DNA of 5,181 bases from an uncultured Actinomycetes bacterium. Lineage in GTDB: Bacteria; Actinomycetota; Acidimicrobiia; Acidimicrobiales; RAAP-2. The notes beneath the pieces were generated by a model that had not been told where the DNA came from, searched no databases, and saw only the letters and a program-made list of their open reading frames with translations. The stretch spans positions 1 to 5,181 of the forward strand of contig CAITOG010000345.1 of the NCBI GenBank assembly GCA_903893955.1. Reading direction: 5' to 3'. Numbering within the stretch: the stretch's first letter is position 1; the number at the start of each line of letters is the position of its first letter. The translations under genes and the position numbers were made by a program. This document shows positions 1-5,181 of this stretch, piece by piece.

Positions 1-1473
1 GATGGTCTCGCGGTAGGCCACCTGGGGCTTGCCCACGTTGGCGTCCACGTTGAACTCACGCAGCATCCGGTCGACCAGGACCTCGAGGTGCAGCTCGCCC
101 ATCCCGGAGATGACCGTCTGGGCCGTCTCCTCGTCGGTGCGGACGCGGAACGTCGGGTCCTCCTCGGAGAGGGCGTAGAGGGCCTTGCCGAGCTTGTCCT
201 GGTCGGCCTTGGTCTTCGGCTCGACAGCGACGTGGATGACCGGCTCAGGGAACTCGAGCGCCTCGAGCACGATCGGGTTCGACGGGTCCGACAGGGTGTC
301 ACCGGTCGTGGTCTGCTTCAAGCCGACAGCGGCGATGATGTCACCGGTGCGTGCGACGTCGAGGTCCTCACGGCTGTTGGCGTGCATCTGGAGGATGCGA
401 CCGATGCGCTCCTTCTTGCCGTCCTTGGTCGTGTTGACGATGGTGTCGCCCTTGCCGAGCGTGCCCGAGTAGACCCGCAGGTAGGTGAGCTTGCCGACGT
501 AGGGGTCGGTCATGATCTTGAAGGCCAGGGCCGAGAACGGTGCATCGTCGGAGACGGCACGCTCGAGCTCCTCGTCCTTGTTCGGCTTGGTGCCGACGGT
601 CGGGGGCAGGTCGAGCGGCGAGGGCAGGAAGTCGACGACGGCGTCGAGCATGGGCTGGACGCCCTTGTTCTTGAAGGCAGTCCCGCACAAGATCGGCACA
701 CAGGCGTTGGTCAACGTGCCGACACGCAGCGCGGCGAGCAGGTCGTCGGGCGTGATCGCCTCGTCGGCCAGGTACTTCTCCATCACGTTGTCGTCGAAGT
801 TCGACAGGACGTCGATGAGCTCCTGGTGGTACTCCTCGGCCCGGTCGACGAGGTCAGCCGGGATCTCGGTGACCTTGTACTCCTCGCCCATGCCGTCTTC
901 CCAGACGAGGGCTCGCATCCCCACCAGGTCCACGACGCCGAGGAAGTCGGACTCGGCGCCGATAGGCAGCTGGATGACGGCGGTCACGCAGTCGAGGCGA
1001 TCCTTGATCATGTCCACGCAGCGGTAGAAGTCGGCGCCGACACGGTCCATCTTGTTGACGAAGCACATACGAGGGACCTCGTACTTGTTCGCCTGGCGCC
1101 AGACCGTCTCGGTCTGGGGCTCGACGCCGGCCACGGCGTCGAAGACCGCCACGGCGCCGTCGAGGACTCGAAGCGAACGCTCCACCTCGACGGTGAAGTC
1201 GACGTGACCAGGGGTGTCGATGATGTTGATCGTGTGGTCGCGCCATGCGCAGGTGGTCGCAGCCGAGGTGATGGTGATCCCGCGCTCTTGCTCCTGGACC
1301 ATCCAGTCCATGGTCGCGGCTCCCTCGTGGACCTCACCGATCTTGTAGTTGCGACCGGTGTAGTAGAGGATCCGCTCGGTGGTCGTGGTCTTACCGGCGT
1401 CGATGTGCGCCATGATGCCGATGTTGCGAATCCGCTCGAGCGGCGTCTCGCGGGGGGGAAGGGCGTCAGCCAT
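1..1473 (-). CDS. fusA: Elongation factor G, 5' part (C-terminus beyond window)
   Basis: EF-G is the cytoplasmic GTPase that drives mRNA-tRNA translocation and, with RRF, ribosome recycling. The frame is open from the ATG at 1473 to the left edge, giving 491 of the roughly 700 residues usual for the family. All GTPase motifs are visible: P-loop AHIDAGKT (22-29), switch I with RGITI (64-68), DTPGH (86-90), NKMD (140-143) and the G5 region GTAFKNKG (264-271). Domain II follows at about 290-405, then domain III with SGMGELHLE (456-464), ending at VAYRETI on the edge. Domains IV and V are off the window. The ATG is chosen because the short leader MADALPPRE runs straight into the conserved RIRNIGIMAHIDAGKT block. 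It lies 54 bases after rpsG in the same orientation, the standard str-operon order. The intact GTPase signature and operon context indicate the housekeeping EF-G rather than a paralogue or a tetracycline-resistance protein. No frameshift or missing key residue is seen. Confidence 0.99.
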   Translation of the reverse strand, partial: MADALPPRETPLERIRNIGIMAHIDAGKTTTTERILYYTGRNYKIGEVHEGAATMDWMVQEQERGITITSAATTCAWRDHTINIIDTPGHVDFTVEVERSLRVLDGAVAVFDAVAGVEPQTETVWRQANKYEVPRMCFVNKMDRVGADFYRCVDMIKDRLDCVTAVIQLPIGAESDFLGVVDLVGMRALVWEDGMGEEYKVTEIPADLVDRAEEYHQELIDVLSNFDDNVMEKYLADEAITPDDLLAALRVGTLTNACVPILCGTAFKNKGVQPMLDAVVDFLPSPLDLPPTVGTKPNKDEELERAVSDDAPFSALAFKIMTDPYVGKLTYLRVYSGTLGKGDTIVNTTKDGKKERIGRILQMHANSREDLDVARTGDIIAAVGLKQTTTGDTLSDPSNPIVLEALEFPEPVIHVAVEPKTKADQDKLGKALYALSEEDPTFRVRTDEETAQTVISGMGELHLEVLVDRMLREFNVDANVGKPQVAYRETI

Positions 1474-1480
1474 TGTTCAA

Positions 1481-1484
1481 CCTT
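1481..1484 (-). promoter_or_regulatory. Weak Shine-Dalgarno of fusA
   Basis: On the minus strand AAGG lies 7 bases before the fusA ATG. It is a short match to the anti-Shine-Dalgarno, clearly weaker than the site in front of rpsG. The rest of the 54-base rpsG-fusA gap (1474-1527) shows no promoter-like pair of boxes and no convincing hairpin. This suggests fusA is translated from the rpsL-rpsG message. The assignment rests on position and four bases only. Confidence 0.4.
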
Positions 1485-1527
1485 GCTCTGGATTACGACG
1501 GGGGTGTTCGAACCGGGGAAACGCCGA

Positions 1528-1998
1528 CTACCAGCGGTAGTGGGCGAAGGCCTTGTTGGACTCGGCCATCTTGTGGAGGTCCTCACGGCGCTTCACTGCT
1601 GCGCCGACGCCGTTCGAGGCATCGAGGATCTCGTTGGCAAGGCGCTCGGCCATCGTCTTCTCTCGACGAGAACGCGAGTAGCCCACCAGCCAACGGATGG
1701 CCAGGGTGGTCGCACGACGGGGACGGACCTCGACAGGGACCTGGTAGGTCGCACCACCGACGCGGCGGCTGCGGACCTCGAGCTCGGGACGCACGTTCTC
1801 GACGGCGCGCTTGAGGACGGCGACCGGGTCGGAGTCGGTGCGCTCCTTGACAGTGTCGAGCGCTGTGTAGACGATGCGCTCGGCGACGTTGCGCTTGCCT
1901 CGGCTCAGGACCTTGTTAGTGACCTGGGTGACGAGGACAGAGCGGTAGACCGGGTCGGGAGCGAGCTCGCGGCGAGGTGCAGGACCGTTACGAGGCAT
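1528..1998 (-). CDS. rpsG: 30S ribosomal protein S7
   Basis: S7 is a primary 16S rRNA-binding protein that nucleates assembly of the 30S head and contacts E-site tRNA. The product is 156 residues, the usual bacterial length. It begins MPRNGPAPRRE and ends KAFAHYRW, the family's typical actinobacterial C-terminus. The family signature is visible around residues 15-46 (VTNKVLSRGKRNVAERIVY), and the RNA-binding beta-hairpin VRSRRVGGATYQVPVEV lies at 75-91. The frame stays open 33 codons further upstream, to an ATG at 2097. That extension lies inside rpsL and has no S7 similarity, whereas the ATG at 1998 has a strong Shine-Dalgarno and gives the expected N-terminus. The start is one base after the rpsL TGA, so translational coupling to rpsL is likely. 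The stop is TAG. Asn4 replaces the Lys found in most S7 sequences I recall (MPRKGP), a minor substitution. Confidence 0.99.
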   Translation of the reverse strand: MPRNGPAPRRELAPDPVYRSVLVTQVTNKVLSRGKRNVAERIVYTALDTVKERTDSDPVAVLKRAVENVRPELEVRSRRVGGATYQVPVEVRPRRATTLAIRWLVGYSRSRREKTMAERLANEILDASNGVGAAVKRREDLHKMAESNKAFAHYRW

Positions 1999-1999
1999 A

Positions 2000-2371
2000 T
2001 CAGGACTCCTTCTTGGCGCCGTAGCGACTGCGTGCCTGGGCTCGCTCACGGACACCCGAGGTGTCGAGGGCGCCGCGGATGACCTTGTAGCGGACACCCG
2101 GGAGGTCCTTCACACGACCGCCACGGACGAGGACGATCGAGTGCTCCTGGAGGTTGTGGCCGACACCTGGGATGTAGGCGGTGACCTCGACGCCCGAGGT
2201 CAGACGCACACGGGCGACCTTCCGAAGCGCCGAGTTCGGCTTCTTCGGCGTGGTCGTGTACACGCGGGTGCATACCCCACGGCGCTGGGGCGCGCCCTTC
2301 AGGGCCGGGGTCTTGGTCTTCGAACTCTTTGCCTGCCTGCCCTTGCGGACCAGCTGCTCAATCGTGGGCAC
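2000..2371 (-). CDS. rpsL: 30S ribosomal protein S12, GTG start
   Basis: S12 sits at the interface side of the 30S decoding centre, contributes to tRNA selection accuracy, and is the classic streptomycin-resistance target. The product is 123 residues, in the normal range. It starts PTIEQLVRKGR after the initiator and carries TTTPKKPNSALRKVARVRL (39-57) and the RGGRVKDLPGVRYK loop (83-96). Lys43 and Lys88 are both present, the wild-type state at the two main streptomycin-resistance sites. Asp89, the residue beta-methylthiolated by RimO in some bacteria, is also present. The start codon is GTG (2371-2369). It is chosen because it gives the family N-terminus exactly and has AGAGGT five bases upstream. 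The gene lies 165 bases behind rpoC and one base ahead of rpsG. Ala53 replaces the second Cys of the E. coli protein, as in other Actinobacteria. Stop TGA. Confidence 0.99.
   Translation of the reverse strand: MPTIEQLVRKGRQAKSSKTKTPALKGAPQRRGVCTRVYTTTPKKPNSALRKVARVRLTSGVEVTAYIPGVGHNLQEHSIVLVRGGRVKDLPGVRYKVIRGALDTSGVRERAQARSRYGAKKES
2006..2011 (-). promoter_or_regulatory. Shine-Dalgarno of rpsG, inside rpsL
   Basis: AAGGAG on the minus strand (within AAGAAGGAG) lies 7 bases before the rpsG ATG at 1998. It is formed by the codons for Lys121 and Glu122 of S12. Its strength and spacing decide the rpsG start in favour of 1998 over the in-frame upstream ATG. Ribosomes ending rpsL at TGA-T-ATG stop almost on the rpsG start, so coupled re-initiation is likely. 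Confidence 0.85.
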
Positions 2372-2376
2372 GCGCT

Positions 2377-2382
2377 ACCTCT
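2377..2382 (-). promoter_or_regulatory. Shine-Dalgarno of rpsL
   Basis: AGAGGT on the minus strand lies 5 bases upstream of the GTG at 2371. GAGGT is complementary to the 3' end of 16S rRNA, and the spacing is normal. It supports the GTG as the true start of S12. Confidence 0.75.
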
Positions 2383-2416
2383 GCGTATCTCTCGTGGTGG
2401 TGGGGGAAACTTCGAT

Positions 2417-2449
2417 CACGCGCACAGCAACTCATCGCTGCGGCGCGCA
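2417..2449 (-). promoter_or_regulatory. Hairpin in the presumed rpsL mRNA leader
   Basis: Read on the minus strand, CGCAGC (2442-2437) pairs with GCTGTG (2428-2423), including one G-U pair, around the 8-base loop GATGAGTT. After a single bulged C at 2443 the stem continues with GCGC (2444-2447) against GCGC (2422-2419), then two G-U wobbles to 2449 and 2417. The result is a stable GC-rich stem of about 10-12 pairs. If the promoter at 2459-2488 is correct, this hairpin sits within a few bases of the transcript's 5' end, about 45 bases upstream of the rpsL start. It could stabilise the message or bind a regulator. The pairing is seen directly; any function is inference. Confidence 0.45.
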
Positions 2450-2458
2450 GGGGTTCCG

Positions 2459-2488
2459 AGCATACGCTCTTGACCCCTTCGGCGTCCA
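2459..2488 (-). promoter_or_regulatory. Candidate promoter for rpsL-rpsG-fusA
   Basis: On the minus strand TGGACG (2488-2483, 4 of 6 matches to TTGACA) and TATGCT (2464-2459, 4 of 6 to TATAAT) are separated by 18 bases. This fits a principal sigma-factor promoter. Transcription would start near 2451-2455, leaving a leader of roughly 80 bases before the rpsL GTG. The location, between the rpoC 3' hairpin and rpsL, is where a separate str-operon promoter would be expected. It is the best such pair I found in the 165-base gap, but the matches are only partial. Confidence 0.4.
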
Positions 2489-2491
2489 GCC

Positions 2492-2519
2492 GTCCGGGCA
2501 GGAACTCCCCCACCCGGAC
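2492..2519 (-). terminator. Hairpin behind rpoC, possible partial terminator
   Basis: GTCCGGG (2519-2513) and CCCGGAC (2498-2492) form a perfect 7-pair inverted repeat around a 14-base loop. It begins 17 bases after the rpoC TGA. No run of T follows on the minus strand, so it is not a classical intrinsic terminator. It may be a weak or U-less terminator of the kind proposed for GC-rich Actinobacteria, or simply a 3'-end stabiliser. It directly precedes the candidate -35 box of the rpsL promoter. Confidence 0.35.
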
Positions 2520-2536
2520 CGCGTTGGACGTCGTGG

Positions 2537-5181
2537 TCAGCTCGTGGCCTGGGCGTCACCGCCGAGGTCGTCGGTCGTCGGGGCCTCGCCGGTCCAGCTC
2601 GCATCGAGTGCGAACTTCTCGTCGACGCCGTCATCGAAGCCCTCGAGCAACCAGGCGGCGAGGTCGTCGTCGTCCTGGCCGTAGCTCAAGATCGGCTCTG
2701 CGTCGGGCATGTCGAGGCGGATGGTCCGGTAGTCCTCGGTGCCCGAACCAGCCGGGATCAGCTTGCCGATGATGATGTTCTCCTTGAGCCCATAGAGGAA
2801 GTCGGAACGACCCTCGATGGCCGCCTCGGTCAAGACTCGGGTCGTCTCCTGGAAGGAGGCGGCTGAGAGCCACGAGTCGGTGGCGAGCGACGCCTTGGTG
2901 ATGCCCATGAGCTCGACACGTGCCTCAGCGGGCTTCTTGCCCTCGGCGACGAGCTCGCGGTTCACCTCGGTGTAGATCTGGGAGTCGACCTGCTGGCCTG
3001 GGAGGAACTCGGCGTCACCGGGGTCGGCGACGTTCACCCTCCTGAGCATCTGGCGGACGATCAGCTCGATGTGCTTGTCGTGGATCGACACACCCTGGTC
3101 GCGGTAGACCTTCTGGACCTCTTCGACGAGGTACTGCTGGGTCTCACGGACACCCTTGACCTCCAAGAGCTCCTTGGGGTCCTTCGGACCCTCGACCAGC
3201 GCGTCGCCTGCAGCGACCTCTTGGCCATCGGAGATTTCAAGGTGGACACGCAGCGGCAGGGTCTCGACCTGCTCATCACCATCGTCAGCGACGACGGTGA
3301 TGACCCGGCCGGCCTCCTCCTCCTCCACCCGGACAACACCGGAGTGGTGGGCGAGAACCGCGGCACCCTTCGGGGTACGAGCTTCGAAGAGCTCGACCAC
3401 GCGGGGCAGCCCGTGGGTGATGTCGGACCCAGCCACACCACCGGCGTGGAAGGTACGCATCGTCAACTGGGTGCCAGGCTCACCAATCGACTGGGCGGCG
3501 ATCACACCGACCGCCTCACCGATCTCGATCAGGTTGCCGGTGGCGAGTGACTGGCCGTAGCACGCAGCACAGATGCCCTGCGAGGCCTCGCACGTCAGCG
3601 TTGAGCGCACCCGGACCCGGGTAATCGCCTCGTCGTCGCGCATCGCGGCGACCATCTCGTCGGTGAGCATGGTGCCCGCCTTCAAGGTGGTCTTGTCCGA
3701 GAGGACGACGTCCTCGGAGATGACACGGCCATACGCCCTGGTCTCCAAGTACGAGCGCGTGGCCCCCGTGTCGGGGACGACGTCCTCGATCCAGATGCCA
3801 CGGTTGGTCTCGCAGTCGAGCTGGCGGATGATGAGCTCCTGGGCGACGTCGACGAGCCGACGGGTCAGGTAGCCGGAGTCAGCGGTCCTCAGTGCGGTGT
3901 CCGCCAGACCCTTTCGGGCGCCGTGGGTCGAGATGAAGTACTCGAGGACACTCAGACCCTCTCGGAAGCTCGACTTGATCGGACGGGGGATCATCTCACC
4001 ACGAGGGTTCGAGACGAGGCCCTTCATACCGGCGATCTGACGGATCTGCTGGGCGTTGCCTCGAGCACCGGAGTCCACCATCATGTCGAGCGGGTTGAAG
4101 GAGATGCCCGAGAGGGTCTTCTCCATCGCTCGACCGACCTCGGAGTTCGCCGAGGTCCAGATCTCGACCTCCTTCTGGCGACGCTCGTCGTCGGTGATGA
4201 TGCCTCGCTTGTACTGCGTCTCGGCCTTCTCCGCTTCCTTTTCGTAGCGGTCCAGGATCTCCTGCTTCTCCGGCGGCGTCTGCACGTCGTTGATGGAGAT
4301 GGTCAGGCCTGACTGCGAGGCATAGCGGAAGCCGAGCGCCTTGATCTTGTCGAGGCTGTCGGCCACGAGCAGCCTGCCCCAGCCTGCGCTGAGCTCCTCG
4401 ACGATGGTGCCGATCTGCGTGGCGCGCTTGCCCACCAGGGTATTGACGTAGCGGAACTCGGTCGGGAGCGCCTCGTTGAAGAGGACACGTCCCGGCGTTG
4501 TCTCGATGCTGAGCCGACCGTTCTCGTCGGGCTCGATGCCAGCGGCGACCAGGCGGTCGCCGAGCGAGGACTCCACCGACGGACGCAGCTGGATGGTGGC
4601 GTGGAGGTCCACATCACCAGCGTCGACGGCTGCCTCAACCTCATAGGCGTGGCGGAACGCGCGCCCCTCACCCTTGGCGCCATCGCGCCCGAGGGTCAGG
4701 TAGTACGCGCCGAACACCATGTCCTGCGACGGCACCGTGATGGGGCGACCGGTCGCAGGCGAGAGGATGTTGTTGGCACTGAGCATGAGGATCCGGGCCT
4801 CGGCCTGGGCCTCTGCCGAGAGCGGCAGGTGGACAGCCATCTGGTCGCCGTCGAAGTCAGCGTTGAATGCCGTGCACACGAGCGGGTGGACCTGGATGGC
4901 CTTGCCTTCGACCAGCTGGGGCTCGAACGCCTGGATACCGAGGCGGTGGAGCGTCGGGGCACGGTTGAGGAGCACGGGGTGCTCCTTGATCACGTCCTCG
5001 AGCACGTCCCACACCTGGGGCTTGCGACGCTCGACCATGCGCTTGGCCGACTTGATGTTCTGGGCCAGCTCCTTGTCGACGAGCCGCTTCATGACAAAGG
5101 GCTTGAAGAGCTCGAGCGCCATCAGCTTGGGCAGGCCGCACTGGTGGAGCTTGAGGTTCGGGCCGACCACGATGACCGAAC
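2537..5181 (-). CDS. rpoC: RNA polymerase beta' subunit, 3' part (N-terminus beyond window)
   Basis: Beta' forms the catalytic half of the RNA polymerase clamp and active site, with beta, alpha and omega. The right edge cuts the gene. The first full codon is Ser at 5179, in the conserved SVIVVGPNLKLHQCGLPK segment, and 880 residues are visible to the TGA. The GTG at 5170 is an internal Val, not a start. In visible numbering, the Mg-binding NADFDGDQ is at 106-113 (three catalytic Asp). The bridge-helix region SVLEYFISTHGARKGLADTALRTADSGYLTRR is at about 410-441. The second zinc site has Cys456, Cys530, Cys537 and Cys540. The trigger-loop region GVIAAQSIGEPGTQLTMRTFHAGG is at about 558-581, with no insertion like the large one in the E. 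coli trigger loop. The conserved KENIIIGKLIPAGSG lies near 799-813, followed by an acidic tail with a DDDD run. Adding roughly 430 missing residues, judged from mycobacterial beta', gives the actinobacterial length of about 1,300. No frameshift is seen. Confidence 0.99.
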   Translation of the reverse strand, partial: SVIVVGPNLKLHQCGLPKLMALELFKPFVMKRLVDKELAQNIKSAKRMVERRKPQVWDVLEDVIKEHPVLLNRAPTLHRLGIQAFEPQLVEGKAIQVHPLVCTAFNADFDGDQMAVHLPLSAEAQAEARILMLSANNILSPATGRPITVPSQDMVFGAYYLTLGRDGAKGEGRAFRHAYEVEAAVDAGDVDLHATIQLRPSVESSLGDRLVAAGIEPDENGRLSIETTPGRVLFNEALPTEFRYVNTLVGKRATQIGTIVEELSAGWGRLLVADSLDKIKALGFRYASQSGLTISINDVQTPPEKQEILDRYEKEAEKAETQYKRGIITDDERRQKEVEIWTSANSEVGRAMEKTLSGISFNPLDMMVDSGARGNAQQIRQIAGMKGLVSNPRGEMIPRPIKSSFREGLSVLEYFISTHGARKGLADTALRTADSGYLTRRLVDVAQELIIRQLDCETNRGIWIEDVVPDTGATRSYLETRAYGRVISEDVVLSDKTTLKAGTMLTDEMVAAMRDDEAITRVRVRSTLTCEASQGICAACYGQSLATGNLIEIGEAVGVIAAQSIGEPGTQLTMRTFHAGGVAGSDITHGLPRVVELFEARTPKGAAVLAHHSGVVRVEEEEAGRVITVVADDGDEQVETLPLRVHLEISDGQEVAAGDALVEGPKDPKELLEVKGVRETQQYLVEEVQKVYRDQGVSIHDKHIELIVRQMLRRVNVADPGDAEFLPGQQVDSQIYTEVNRELVAEGKKPAEARVELMGITKASLATDSWLSAASFQETTRVLTEAAIEGRSDFLYGLKENIIIGKLIPAGSGTEDYRTIRLDMPDAEPILSYGQDDDDLAAWLLEGFDDGVDEKFALDASWTGEAPTTDDLGGDAQATS

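Noticed and set aside
1498..1520. GGTTCGAAC in the rpsG-fusA gap, resembling a tRNA T-loop, with a near copy GGTTGAAC just before the fusA ATG.
   Set aside because: The flanking bases (CCCC before, ACCCCC after) cannot pair as a T-stem, and there is no acceptor stem or anticodon arm. The two similar 8-9-mers are too short to call a repeat, and only about 4 bases could pair between them.
88..2082. A 664-codon open frame on the plus strand, antisense to fusA, rpsG and part of rpsL.
   Set aside because: It is in exact codon register with fusA and rpsG, so a stop would need a TTA, CTA or TCA codon in those genes. These are rare in GC-rich Actinobacteria. The translation is Asp/Gly/Val/Leu-rich with no recognisable family, and the sense genes are certain.
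1999..2097. An upstream ATG that would extend S7 by 33 residues.
   Set aside because: The extension lies wholly within rpsL and has no S7 similarity. The ATG at 1998 has the strong Shine-Dalgarno and gives the standard 156-residue protein.
2416..2634. A 72-codon minus-strand frame overlapping the end of rpoC and the gap.
   Set aside because: Most of it is an out-of-frame shadow of the rpoC C-terminal codons. The peptide is Arg/Pro/Ser-rich with no recognisable domain, and it has no plausible ribosome binding site of its own.
3071..3550. Plus-strand frames of 99-159 codons opposite rpoC (for example 3071-3550, 3156-3560, 3573-3872, 3923-4312).
   Set aside because: They are antisense shadows of a fully conserved beta' coding frame in GC-rich DNA, with low-complexity translations and no homology I recognise.
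1..5181. Search for an accessory or novel system: mobile elements, CRISPR, toxin-antitoxin pairs, phage genes, riboswitches.
   Set aside because: About 96% of the window is four conserved housekeeping genes. The remaining 219 intergenic bases show only the hairpins, promoter-like boxes and ribosome binding sites listed.

Overview
The window holds one stretch of a conserved bacterial housekeeping locus. Every gene is on the minus strand, in the transcription order rpoC (3' part) - rpsL - rpsG - fusA (5' part). This is the RNA polymerase beta' gene running into the 'str' operon. Both outer genes are cut by the window edges: rpoC lacks its N-terminal third, and fusA lacks its last domains (about 200 residues by comparison with the family).

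The DNA is GC-rich, with strong avoidance of TTA, CTA and TCA codons. The proteins read as Actinobacteria (Actinomycetota). S12 has Ala rather than a second Cys in its RKVARVRL motif. S7 has an ELxPDPVYRSVLVT-type N-terminus and an RPRRATTLAIRWLV stretch. Beta' shows no large insertion in its trigger loop, unlike the E. coli enzyme. From memory the S7 and beta' wording resembles Acidimicrobiia more than Streptomyces or Mycobacterium. The phylum-level call is fairly secure; the class-level call is an inference.

Layout from the right edge leftwards (direction of transcription): 5181-2537 is rpoC. The 165-base gap at 2536-2372 holds a hairpin just behind the rpoC stop, a plausible promoter, a second hairpin in the presumed leader, and the rpsL ribosome binding site. 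rpsL (2371-2000, GTG start) is followed one base later by rpsG (1998-1528), whose strong Shine-Dalgarno lies inside the last rpsL codons. A 54-base gap then leads to fusA (1473 to beyond base 1).

Together the genes encode the catalytic beta' subunit of RNA polymerase, two 30S ribosomal proteins (S12 at the decoding centre, S7 as head assembly initiator) and the translocase EF-G. The spacing suggests rpsL-rpsG-fusA are co-transcribed, with their own promoter supplementing read-through from rpoBC.

I see no mobile element, CRISPR array, tRNA or rRNA, phage gene or accessory system. The coding content is ordinary. The only parts worth a second look are the rpoC-rpsL gap and the very tight rpsL-rpsG junction, which leaves no room for the E. 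coli type of S7 autoregulatory site.
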